Positions 1 to 7,500 of a DNA stretch of 10,610 nt are shown in pieces. The DNA is taken from NCBI GenBank assembly GCA_025356615.1, contig JANXSH010000517.1:1-10610 (forward strand), written 5' to 3'. This DNA is from Planctomycetia bacterium (GTDB lineage Bacteria; Planctomycetota; Planctomycetia; Gemmatales; Gemmataceae). Each line of letters opens with the position of its first letter. Position 1 is the first letter of the stretch. The notes beneath the pieces were generated by a model that did no database searches, was not told where the DNA came from, and saw nothing but the letters and a program-made list of their open reading frames with translations. The translations under genes and the position numbers were made by a program.

Positions 1-356
1 TCAACCTGCCGCACACGTCACGCTACCCGTTCCGCCGACCCAAGGAACTGCTCAAGTCCGCCCTGGCGCGCCGGGCCGGGACGCGGATCGCACGCCGGGT
101 CAAACTAGGCTTCGGGCAGCCGATCTTCTCCTGGATGGCCCCAGGCGGGCAACTGCGCCCGATGGTCGATCGCCTCGGCGCTCACCCGTTCCTCGATCCG
201 GCAACGCTCGCGCGGGTTCGCCAGAAGCCGACCTGGTTTTTGTACAGCCTCCTGGTTTACGATACCTGGTATAAGCTTTTCATCGACCGTACTCTGCCGC
301 GCGTGACGGCTGCCCCGCTGATGCGGCGCGAAAGCCACATGATGCCCCAAGGATGA
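1..356 (+). CDS. Asparagine synthase-like amidotransferase, C-terminal end (5' partial)
   Basis: This is the C-terminal end of a protein whose start lies before the window; the reading frame is open from base 3 to the TGA at 354-356, giving about 117 residues. The seen stretch matches the end of the synthetase domain of class B asparagine synthases: a Lys-rich/Arg-rich helix, the K-x-GF-x-x-P motif (KLGFGQP, bases 102-122), a Trp shortly after (132-134), and a closing segment LVYDTWYKLF (252-281) that resembles the 'lLxlexWxxxF' end of the family. Such enzymes move an amide from glutamine to an ATP-activated carboxylate. In polysaccharide loci, relatives (WbpS type and exosortase-associated amidotransferases) are thought to amidate sugar acids rather than aspartate. 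The glutaminase domain and the ATP-binding residues are outside the window, so activity cannot be judged. The next gene follows after about 33 bases, which suggests one operon. Confidence 0.75.
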   Translation, partial: NLPHTSRYPFRRPKELLKSALARRAGTRIARRVKLGFGQPIFSWMAPGGQLRPMVDRLGAHPFLDPATLARVRQKPTWFLYSLLVYDTWYKLFIDRTLPRVTAAPLMRRESHMMPQG

Positions 357-376
357 CGCTTCGATCGACCCACCAT

Positions 377-381
377 GAGGA
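377..381 (+). promoter_or_regulatory. Ribosome binding site deciding the ligase start
   Basis: GAGGA lies 8 bases before the ATG at 390. The in-frame ATG at 375 has no purine-rich sequence in front of it (CGATCGACCCACC), and the GAGGA falls inside its own second and third codons. This favours 390 as the real start. Confidence 0.5.
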
Positions 382-389
382 AGACAAGG

Positions 390-1787
390 ATGTCCCTTCA
401 CGCCAGTATCGTTCGCCGAATCCTGCATCCGCTCACGCTCTGGAAGCGAGGGGAGACGCGCCAGCTATCCTATGAGCGGGAGTTCGAGCGAACGCAATAC
501 GCCTCCCCGGAGGAGTTGCGAGAGATCCAGACGCGCCGATTGCATCTCCTGGTCAAGCACGCCTTCGCGAGTTGCGCCTTCTACCGCGAGCGATTTGCCC
601 AGGCGGGAGTCTCGCCCGAGGCCATCCGCACCCTGGAAGACCTCCGCGCCTTGCCGATCCTCGAGAAGACCACGATCCAGGAACGCATCGCCGACATGGT
701 CGCGGAGGGATGGCCGTCGCGGGATCTGATCAAGAACCAGACCGGCGGATCGACCGGCACGCCCGTGCCCTTCTTCCTCAGCCGCGACCGGAAATCTTCG
801 AGGGCGGCGGCCACGTTGCGTCACAACCGCTGGGCGGGCTGGGGCATCGGCGACCGCGCCGCAGTCATCTGGGGCGCTCCGCGCGATCGACCGAGCGACT
901 CGCTCAAGTCACGCCTTCGCGGCACGCTACTGCGCGAACCGCTCTGGCTCGACACGGCGGGACTCACCGAAGCGACGATGGAGCATTTCCGCGACTCCCT
1001 CGCCTCCCACCGGCCGCGCATCATCCAAGCTTACGCGCGCTCTGCTGTCGTATTCGCCCGCTGGCTCGAGGCGACCGGCAAGAGTGTCCACCAGCCGCAC
1101 TCGATCGTAACGTCTGCTGAAGTCCTCGAAGACGAGGACCGCCTGTTGCTCGAGCGAGTCTTCGGCTGTTCGGTGTTCAACCGCTACGGCTGCCGTGAGG
1201 TGAGCGTGGTTGCGAGCGAATGCGCGGCGCATTCGGGACTGCACGTCATGGCGGAGGGGCTTTACCTGGAGATCGAGACGCCCAACGGCCCCGCGAAACC
1301 GGGCGAGTCGGGGAGCATCCTCGTGACGGACCTACTCAACCACGCCATGCCGTTGATCCGCTACCGCATCGGCGATGTCGGATCGTGGGCGACGGGGAAC
1401 TGTCCCTGCGGGCGGCACCTGCCGCGCCTCGAGCGTGTCGGCGGACGGGTCACGGACTTCCTGGTCGGGGCAGGCGGCAAGCTCGTGTCCGGCGTGTTCC
1501 TCGCGACCTACGTCGTGGCCCAACGACCGAGCCTGGGGCAGGTGCAGATCCACCAGAATCGCTTCGATCGCGTGGTCTACAAGCTCCGCCCCGGCCTGGC
1601 CTTCGACCCCCTCATCGATGGCCTGTATCTCGACAATGCGACCCGCGAGTATCTCGGCGAAGGAATCAGCGCCGAGGTCGAGATCGTCGAAGACTTCCCC
1701 CGATTGCCTTCGGGCAAGTTCCTGTTCAGTCGATCCACCGTAAGCCCGAAGTGGCTATCCCACCCCGCAGGCCAGCCGGTCGTCTAG
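390..1787 (+). CDS. PaaK/CapK-type adenylate-forming ligase (phenylacetate-CoA ligase family)
   Basis: A 465-residue protein of the AMP-forming ligase (ANL) superfamily, closest in look to the phenylacetate-CoA ligase / coenzyme F390 synthetase / CapK branch. Such enzymes activate a carboxylic acid as an acyl-adenylate and pass it to a thiol or another acceptor. Visible motifs, numbered from the ATG at 390: the phosphate-binding loop TGGSTGTP (118-125), YGCRE (266-270, aromatic-Gly-x-x-Glu), YRIGD (325-329, with the Asp that normally holds the AMP ribose), GGR near 351-353 (the hinge to the C-terminal lid), and SGK at 441-443 with the likely catalytic Lys. Cys278, His281, Cys338 and Cys340 (EC-x2-H ... 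CPCG) form a set often conserved in this branch that may bind zinc. There is no signal peptide, so it should be cytoplasmic. CapK-like members are common in capsule loci, usually without a known substrate. Here the acid and the acceptor are unknown. The alternative start at 375 would add five residues. Confidence 0.85.
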   Translation: MSLHASIVRRILHPLTLWKRGETRQLSYEREFERTQYASPEELREIQTRRLHLLVKHAFASCAFYRERFAQAGVSPEAIRTLEDLRALPILEKTTIQERIADMVAEGWPSRDLIKNQTGGSTGTPVPFFLSRDRKSSRAAATLRHNRWAGWGIGDRAAVIWGAPRDRPSDSLKSRLRGTLLREPLWLDTAGLTEATMEHFRDSLASHRPRIIQAYARSAVVFARWLEATGKSVHQPHSIVTSAEVLEDEDRLLLERVFGCSVFNRYGCREVSVVASECAAHSGLHVMAEGLYLEIETPNGPAKPGESGSILVTDLLNHAMPLIRYRIGDVGSWATGNCPCGRHLPRLERVGGRVTDFLVGAGGKLVSGVFLATYVVAQRPSLGQVQIHQNRFDRVVYKLRPGLAFDPLIDGLYLDNATREYLGEGISAEVEIVEDFPRLPSGKFLFSRSTVSPKWLSHPAGQPVV

Positions 1788-1790
1788 CCG

Positions 1791-1827
1791 CGACGCGGAG
1801 CGATCGACCCCGCTCCGCGATGCGTCG
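1791..1827 (+). terminator. Hairpin after the ligase gene (terminator-like, no T run)
   Basis: GCGGAGCG (1795-1802) pairs perfectly with CGCTCCGC (1811-1818) across an 8-base loop. CGAC (1791-1794) and GTCG (1824-1827) can extend the stem past a 5-base bulge. It begins 3 bases after the TAG stop. There is no T tract, so it may be a Rho-dependent end, a 3' mRNA-stabilising hairpin, or partial read-through into the next gene. Confidence 0.45.
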
Positions 1828-1881
1828 TGGCTCAACGGACACTGGCCCCTCCCCTTCATCGAAACCTCTGAGAGTTACCCC

Positions 1882-3372
1882 ATGCAACCCGCCTGCGAAT
1901 TTCCTGATCCCGAGAGTCGGCCCTCGTTGTTTCGAGTCGCCTCCCGATTGCCGATGTTGGCGTATCGGATCCTACGCTGGCGCGCTTTGCGCGGGGCATG
2001 GCTGGGCAATCATCTCTGGCGGAACACGAGCTTCGACCGTCGCCGACTTCCCACCGACAAGCCGATCGACATCATGGTTCTCGTAACGGATCATTACGAG
2101 CCGGCCCGTCGTTATGGCGACGAGGCGGCCGTCGAATCGGTTCGCTCCTGGTGCGCGGACTACGAGCGCATGGCAGCGAAGCACGGCGACTCCGACGGCC
2201 GACCGCCCCAACACACCTGGTTCTATCGCTACGACTACCCCAACGAGGGGTGCCTCCGCGAACTCAGCGCCTCGACGTTCCGGGGCTTCGGCGAGGTCGA
2301 ATTCCACCTCCACCACGGGCACGACACCCATCACTCGTTCGCATCGCGCCTCGCCACGGGCCGCCAGTGGTTCGCGCGTTTCGGAGCCTTGCGGAGCGCG
2401 GAGGTCCAGCCGCGGTCCTTCTTCGGCTACATCGCCGGCAACTCGGCCCTGGACAACGGCGCGGGCGACGACTCCCTCAGCGGGTGCGACACGGAGCTGA
2501 TCGCCCTCCGCGAGGCCGGTTGTTATGCGGACTTCACATTCCCCGCGCTCGGCTCTCCCGCGCAGCCGTCCCTGACGAATCGCATCTACTACGCAACAGA
2601 AGACGGCCGACCGCGCTCGCACGCCAATGGCGTCCCCTTCGTCAATGGCCATCGACCCTCCGGGGATCTTCCGATCTTCCTCGGCCCGGTCGGCTTCAAC
2701 TGGCGGGACGGCTTCATCGACGACGGCACGGTCGAGAACAGTTCTCCGGGCAACCCCCGTCGCCTCGGAACCTGGCTCCGCTCGAACGTCCACGTCCCCG
2801 GTCGGCCCGAGTGGGTCTTCATCAAACTCACCACCCACGCGATGCAGAATCGGGCGTCGTTCCTCGGCCAGACGACCGACGAAATGTTCTCCGCGATGGA
2901 ACACTGGTGGAAGCGCCCGCCCTATCGCCTGCACTACGTCACCGCGCGCGAGGCGTTCAACATCGCCAAGGCAGCCGAGGCGGGTCACTCGGGCAACCCC
3001 GACGACTACCGCGACTTCGTCCTGCCGCGGCCCGCGAATCGGCTGATCTGTTGCGACCGCCCCTGGGATTTGCTGAGCTACTCCCCGCTACGATGTCACC
3101 TTCGGCTCCTCGAGCCGGGACAGACCCGGATCGAGTTCGCGGACGGGCCGATTCGGTCCGTCGAGGGGCGGCTCGCCGAAGTCGATCTCGTCCTCGATCA
3201 GGGGACGCTCGTCGATTCCCGCCTCGAGGGAGAGGGGCAGATTCGGGTGACGGGGCGGGATGGAGAGATCAGGCACTATCGGGCGGACGATTCCACGTCA
3301 TTCGCGGAGTGGGATAAATACTCATCGGTTCGCGGGCATGCTCTTCTTGACATGAAAGCCTCGGGAACTTAA
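1882..3372 (+). CDS. Polysaccharide deacetylase-like protein, uncharacterised
   Basis: A 496-residue protein, tentatively placed in the glycoside hydrolase/deacetylase (beta/alpha-barrel) group. In support: a beta strand ending in an acidic residue, IMVLVTDHYEP (64-74, Asp70); a metal-site-like cluster EFHLHHGHDTHH (140-151) with six histidines; FGYIAGNSALDNG (181-193); ADFTFPA (216-222); and a late strand ending in Thr-Thr-His (WVFIKLTTHA, His319), where CE4 enzymes carry a second conserved His. The canonical NodB motifs are not reproduced exactly, so the reaction (removal of acetyl groups from amino sugars, or polymer cleavage) is inference. Residues 405-470 look beta-rich and may be a small separate domain. 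Residues 25-45 are Arg/Trp-rich with no clean signal peptide, so location is unclear. The start at 1882 has only a weak GAGAG upstream (about 1870-1874). Neighbours (ligase, amidotransferase, PEP-CTERM protein) fit polysaccharide modification. Confidence 0.7.
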   Translation: MQPACEFPDPESRPSLFRVASRLPMLAYRILRWRALRGAWLGNHLWRNTSFDRRRLPTDKPIDIMVLVTDHYEPARRYGDEAAVESVRSWCADYERMAAKHGDSDGRPPQHTWFYRYDYPNEGCLRELSASTFRGFGEVEFHLHHGHDTHHSFASRLATGRQWFARFGALRSAEVQPRSFFGYIAGNSALDNGAGDDSLSGCDTELIALREAGCYADFTFPALGSPAQPSLTNRIYYATEDGRPRSHANGVPFVNGHRPSGDLPIFLGPVGFNWRDGFIDDGTVENSSPGNPRRLGTWLRSNVHVPGRPEWVFIKLTTHAMQNRASFLGQTTDEMFSAMEHWWKRPPYRLHYVTAREAFNIAKAAEAGHSGNPDDYRDFVLPRPANRLICCDRPWDLLSYSPLRCHLRLLEPGQTRIEFADGPIRSVEGRLAEVDLVLDQGTLVDSRLEGEGQIRVTGRDGEIRHYRADDSTSFAEWDKYSSVRGHALLDMKASGT

Positions 3373-3560
3373 ACTGTCGCTCTCCGAGGGCATGGTTGCC
3401 GATTCGGAAGCCACACATCAATGACGACGCTGCACCGGAGGTGCTTTCTCATCGTTCCCTTGCTCTTACCACAACTGGAGTTGGCCTCTCGAGGGATTTC
3501 GCAGGCTCCCGACTCAGGGAGTCTGTGTGGTTCGGATCATGGATTGGAAAGGACCCACAC
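3373..3560 (+). other. Intergenic region before the PEP-CTERM gene
   Basis: This 188-base gap probably holds the promoter of the PEP-CTERM gene, but I cannot point to a convincing -35/-10 or -24/-12 pair. Only short hairpins are seen, such as GGCA/TGCC (3389-3400) and a CTCCC/GGGAG pair near 3510-3530. The frame of the downstream gene stays open back to an ATG at 3396, but the 55 extra residues would precede the signal peptide and have no ribosome binding site, so I treat the stretch as non-coding. Confidence 0.4.
3545..3552 (+). promoter_or_regulatory. Ribosome binding site of the PEP-CTERM gene
   Basis: GGAAAGGA ends 8 bases before the ATG at 3561. It fixes the start directly at the signal peptide and argues against the longer in-frame reading from 3396. 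Confidence 0.6.
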
Positions 3561-4220
3561 ATGAAGAATTTCCTCACCGCCTCCGTGGCGGCGCTGGCCC
3601 TAGTCCTGATGACAGGCATGGGCATTCACGCTAGCCCGCTTCCTCCGGGCACCGTCGCGTGGACGTACAACTTCTCGCCGGGGGCTCCCGCCGTCTTCGC
3701 GGACGGCAACCCCTCGGCCGGAGTCACGTTCTCCAACGAGCCGACGAAAACGACATCGGCGAGCAGTACCGACATCGCGGCGGCCAACCTCAGCACGTTC
3801 AGCACCAAGCTGGCTACCAACCCGGATAAGCTGACTACGAACGGTGCCTATTCGGTCAGTGTGCTGATTACGGATCTCACCAGCCTGCAGTCCAAGCTGT
3901 TGACGTTCACCGGCAAGCTGTCCGGCACCTTCTCGTCGGAGAGTTCGAACATCACGAACGTCTTCGGGCCGAACACGGTCCAGATCGCCCATCTTGGGGC
4001 GTCCTACTTCACGGTGTCACTGACCACCTACACGGCTCCTGGCATCGCCGGCCAGTCCCAGGTGGGTGCCATCGGTACCCACGTCGAAGTCTCCAGCTTG
4101 GCACCGACCGCTCTCTCGCCGGAGCCGGGCACGATGCTCTTGTCGGGCTTCGGTCTGAGTTTCCTCGGTGGGGCGGCCTGGCGCAAGCGCCGGCAGGCCC
4201 GCGTCAACGTCGCCGTCTGA
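3561..4220 (+). CDS. PEP-CTERM sorting domain protein
   Basis: A 219-residue secreted protein. It begins with a signal peptide: Lys2, a hydrophobic core FLTASVAALALVLMTGMG, and likely cleavage after IHA at residue 24. The mature part (about 25-185) is rich in Ser, Thr, Ala and Asn, has no cysteine or recognised catalytic motif, and looks like an extended beta structure. The C-terminus is a classic PEP-CTERM tag: Pro-Glu-Pro at 187-189, a hydrophobic stretch TMLLSGFGLSFLGGAAW (191-207), then the basic RKRRQAR (208-214). By the known model (Haft and co-workers), an exosortase recognises and cuts this tag after export, leaving a surface or matrix protein in exopolysaccharide-making bacteria. No exosortase is in the window. 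The specific role is unknown; a matrix or polymer-associated structural protein is a reasonable guess. It is followed by a hairpin, so it may be its own transcription unit. Confidence 0.88.
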   Translation: MKNFLTASVAALALVLMTGMGIHASPLPPGTVAWTYNFSPGAPAVFADGNPSAGVTFSNEPTKTTSASSTDIAAANLSTFSTKLATNPDKLTTNGAYSVSVLITDLTSLQSKLLTFTGKLSGTFSSESSNITNVFGPNTVQIAHLGASYFTVSLTTYTAPGIAGQSQVGAIGTHVEVSSLAPTALSPEPGTMLLSGFGLSFLGGAAWRKRRQARVNVAV

Positions 4221-4229
4221 ATCGCCGAA

Positions 4230-4251
4230 GCCGCTCCTCCCGCGGGGCGGC
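4230..4251 (+). terminator. Hairpin after the PEP-CTERM gene
   Basis: GCCGCTCC (4230-4237) pairs with GGGGCGGC (4244-4251) across a 6-base loop, with one G-T wobble. It starts 9 bases after the TGA stop. No T run follows, so it is terminator-like by position and strength only. Confidence 0.5.
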
Positions 4252-4294
4252 TCTGGTGAACGACCCGCATGAACACGCGGATCAACGGTCGGGT

Positions 4295-4320
4295 GGCCCG
4301 CCTCTCTCATGAGGCGGGCC
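4295..4320 (+). terminator. Perfect 10-base-pair GC-rich hairpin
   Basis: GGCCCGCCTC (4295-4304) and GAGGCGGGCC (4311-4320) are exact reverse complements with a 6-base loop TCTCAT. It is the strongest hairpin between the PEP-CTERM and TPR genes. It probably ends or protects the upstream transcript; the lack of a T tract leaves other roles open, for example a protein-binding site. Confidence 0.5.
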
Positions 4321-4432
4321 GTCGGCCCACTCGATTCCTCCACCCGATCAGCACCCTGGATCCGACAGCTAGATATGACCACCCTTCCTCTTCCCTGCTC
4401 TCGATACCACCGGATGGCGTGCTGCCTGACGA

Positions 4433-4460
4433 CGGGATCTCCCGGCGCTTCGGGTTTTTT
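4433..4460 (+). terminator. Possible intrinsic terminator or attenuator ahead of the TPR gene
   Basis: CCCG (4441-4444) can pair with CGGG (4451-4454), and six T follow at once (4455-4460), a notable T run in such GC-rich DNA. The same CCCG can instead pair with an upstream CGGG (4433-4436), so two structures exclude each other. The stems are only 4-5 base pairs, so both the terminator and any attenuation are tentative. It lies 54 bases before the TPR start codon. Confidence 0.35.
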
Positions 4461-4500
4461 CGTGTTCTAGTCCTCCCAGGCCCCGGACGGGCCAGCGCAC

Positions 4501-4505
4501 GGAGG
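4501..4505 (+). promoter_or_regulatory. Ribosome binding site of the TPR gene
   Basis: GGAGG lies 9 bases before the ATG at 4515. It supports that start over the open frame reaching back to 4269, which runs through the hairpins. A later in-frame ATG at 4530 is the main alternative. Confidence 0.6.
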
Positions 4506-4514
4506 CTCAAACCC

Positions 4515-7500
4515 ATGGATGGACACCTAATGCGCAAGATGAACGGCAAACTCTTCCTGGCTCTGCTCCTGGGCGGGGTCGCCACGATTGCCATCGCCTT
4601 CGTGGTGCATCACTTCCAGTACCAGCGGATCGCCAACGCCCTCCTCTGGCAGGCCCGTACCGCCGAGGAACAGGGGCAGACGAGCCGCAGCGCCGATTAC
4701 CTCCAGCGCTACCTCGAGTTCAACCCCCGCGACCTCGACGAGAAAGCACGCCTCGCCAAAGTCTGGGCGGGCGAAGGCTACGCCCCCGGCTCCCGCGCCC
4801 GGCTGAGTGCCGTCAACCTCCTCGACGAGGTGCTCGTCTACCAGGATGACGCGGAGTTGCGTCGGCTCCTGGTCAAGACGGCCCTGGAGAATTACGACTT
4901 CCGCCGGGCACGCGAACACATCGAGAAGTTGCTACCGTGGGCCGCCCTCTCGAAGGACATTGCCCAGGTCCGCGCCTTCTCGACGACGGGTAAGCCCCTC
5001 GATGTGGCGCTCGAGCGCGAGGACCGGGCACGCGGGGAACTCGAGTTCTTCTGGGGCCAGCTCCAGGAGCAAGACAAGAAGCCTGCCGACGCCATCGGCT
5101 GCTACCGCCTCGCCGTGCTGCATGCCCCGAACACCTCGGACGGCGCGATCCGCCTCGCGTACCTTCTGCGTAGGACTCCCGAGACGGACCCGATCCAACG
5201 CAAGAAGAATCTCGCCGATGCGGACAAAGTGTTGGACGAAATGGTCCAACGGAATGGGGACAGTTGCGACGCCTATTTGTCGCGCTGGCGTTATCGCCGC
5301 GAATTCGACCTCATGGCGATCCGCGAGACGGTGGGAATCGGCGAAATCCCCCTCGACCGGGCCGCGAGTGACGTGAACGAAGCCCTCAAGCGACGCCCCG
5401 AATCGATCGAGGTTCTCCTCGCAGCGGCGGACCTGGAAAGACTCCGCGCACGATCGGCCGCCGAGGCATTCTCTCGTCCCGTCGATGATCGGCGAGAGGC
5501 GATGAAGACGCACCGCAAGAAGGCGCTCGACCACCTCCAGCGCGGGCTAGATCTGGTGACGAACAAGAAATTGCCGGCCAACGAGAATCTTTTGTTCCAA
5601 CTACTGTGGCACAAGGGAAACCTACTGCTGGATGACCTCGATATCACACGGGCCGCTCACCGCAACGAGTCGTCCAAGAGCAAAGAAGACGAGGCCACCC
5701 GCGCGGAAATCGCCCTGGTCATCGACCAGGTGCGCAAGACGAAAATGCCCGCCGCCGCAGACTACATGAAGGGCCGACTCGAAATCAACGAGCTCCACTG
5801 GGCCGAGGCCGCCCAATTGTTCGAGCGCGCCCGAACCCAGATGGGCAGCCAGCGCGACCTCTCCTGCCAGGCGAACCTCTACCTGGGCCAGTGCTACGAG
5901 CGGCTGGAGGAACACGCCCAGATGTTCAGCGCCTTCAAGCGCGTCACCGACGAGGACGCGACGGCAGTCCCGGCCATCCTCGGCATGGCCGCCGCGCGCT
6001 GGGCACAGGGCCAACTCGCCGAAGCGCTCGACCATTACAGGCTGGCGATGAAGCAGAAGGCCGTGCCGCCCCGCGCCTGGCTCGACATCGCCCGGCTCGA
6101 GATCCAGATCCAGGGGCCGAACCCCAAGCCGGACTACGCCGGGGCCGAGTTCGCCCTGAAGGCAGCGGCAACACTGCTCGAGCCGCACCACCTCGAACTC
6201 ACGCTGATGCGGGCCGAACTCGCCCTGCGGAAAGAGGAAGTCGGCAACGCGCGGGAGATCCTCGAGAAGGCCCGAGCGGCGGTCGATACGGAGCCAGAGT
6301 TCCTCACCGCGCTGGTCGATATCGCCCTCCGCGAGAAGGAGATTTCCAAGGCGAAGCAGTTGCTCGAGGAGGCGAAACTACCGGATAGCGTCGCGCTGCG
6401 CCTCTCCAAGGCGCGCGTCCTGAGTGCGACCAAGACGCCGACGACCGTGGCCGACATCACCGCCCTGAACGAGAGACGTGCCCAGTTCACCGAAGAGGAT
6501 CAGGGCCGGCTCCTCAGCGGCCTGGCAGACACGCTCTTCCGAAGCGACGCCCACAAGGAGGCGCGTGCGATGTGGCATTCGCTCACCACGCTGCCCAAAC
6601 ACAAGGGCGATCTTCGCCTCCATATGTTGCTCTTCGACCTCGCCATGAAGGACGGCGATTCGCCCGGCATGCAGCAGACCCTCGACGAGATCAGCAAGAT
6701 CGAGCAGGCCAATGGAACGTATCAGCGTTACGGCGAGGCGCTGTACTTGATCTGGCAAGCTCGCAACGAGCCATCGAAAGGCACCGCCGCCCTGTTGGAG
6801 AAGGCGAAACGCAAACTCGACGCGGTCCTCACCCAGCGCCCGTCGTGGTCCGCCGTCTACCTCGCCCGCGCCGAGATCGCCGAACTAACCGGTGCCCCGG
6901 AACAGGCCATCAAGGATCTGGAAGAGGCGATGAAGAATGGCGACAACAGCCCCTCGGTCATTCGCAAGCTCGCGACCCTGCTGACGAACGGCGGGCAGGA
7001 TCAGAAGGCCCAGTTCATGCTCGCGAAGCTCGAGAAGTCGCTGCTCTACAACACCGAGTTGGGCAGGCTCGCCGTCACCGTCGCCCTCCGGCGCGGCGAC
7101 ATGAGTCAGGCGCTCGACCTGATGACGCGGGCCGTCCGCGAGGACACCCAGGATCCGAAGCAACTCGTCTGGATGGCCCGCGTGATGTCGGCGGCCGGCA
7201 AGCCCCGCGAGGCGGAAAAGTACCTGCGTCAGGCACTCGACCTTAAGCCCGACAATCCCGACTGCTGGGTGGCGATGGTGCAATTCCTCGCCGCGCAGAA
7301 GCGTGAAAAGGACGCCAATGTGGAGTTGGCGAAGATGGAGAAAAAACTCCCCGAGGATAAACTCTCGATGGCGCTCGCTCTCTGCAAGGACTCATTGGGC
7401 AAGCCGGACGACGCCATCAAGGCTTATGCCAAGGCGCTCGAGACGGCCAAGGACGACCCGCTCGTCGTGAAGGCCATCGCCGTCGCGCACCTGACTGCGA

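Noticed and set aside
1220..2086. Open + strand frame (288 residues) bridging the end of the ligase gene and the start of the next gene.
   Set aside because: Arg/Pro/Gly-rich shadow translation that overlaps two well-supported genes in another frame and crosses a hairpin.
1972..2988. Long open frame on the - strand (338 residues) opposite the deacetylase-like gene.
   Set aside because: It mirrors the codon structure of the + strand gene in GC-rich DNA, has Arg/Val/Glu-rich composition and no recognisable motif.
3478..3505. Possible sigma-54 promoter (TTGGC ... TTTCGCA) ahead of the PEP-CTERM gene, since PrsK/PrsR systems use sigma-54.
   Set aside because: The distance between the GG and GC elements is too long for a -24/-12 promoter, and the rest of the consensus is missing.
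3396..3560. In-frame extension of the PEP-CTERM gene by 55 residues.
   Set aside because: It would bury the signal peptide, and a good ribosome binding site (GGAAAGGA) lies right before the ATG at 3561.
4269..4514. In-frame extension of the TPR gene by 82 residues from an ATG at 4269.
   Set aside because: It runs through the hairpins and the T run, has low-complexity Arg/Pro-rich content, lacks a ribosome binding site, and would put a long tail ahead of the membrane anchor. GGAGG sits correctly for 4515.
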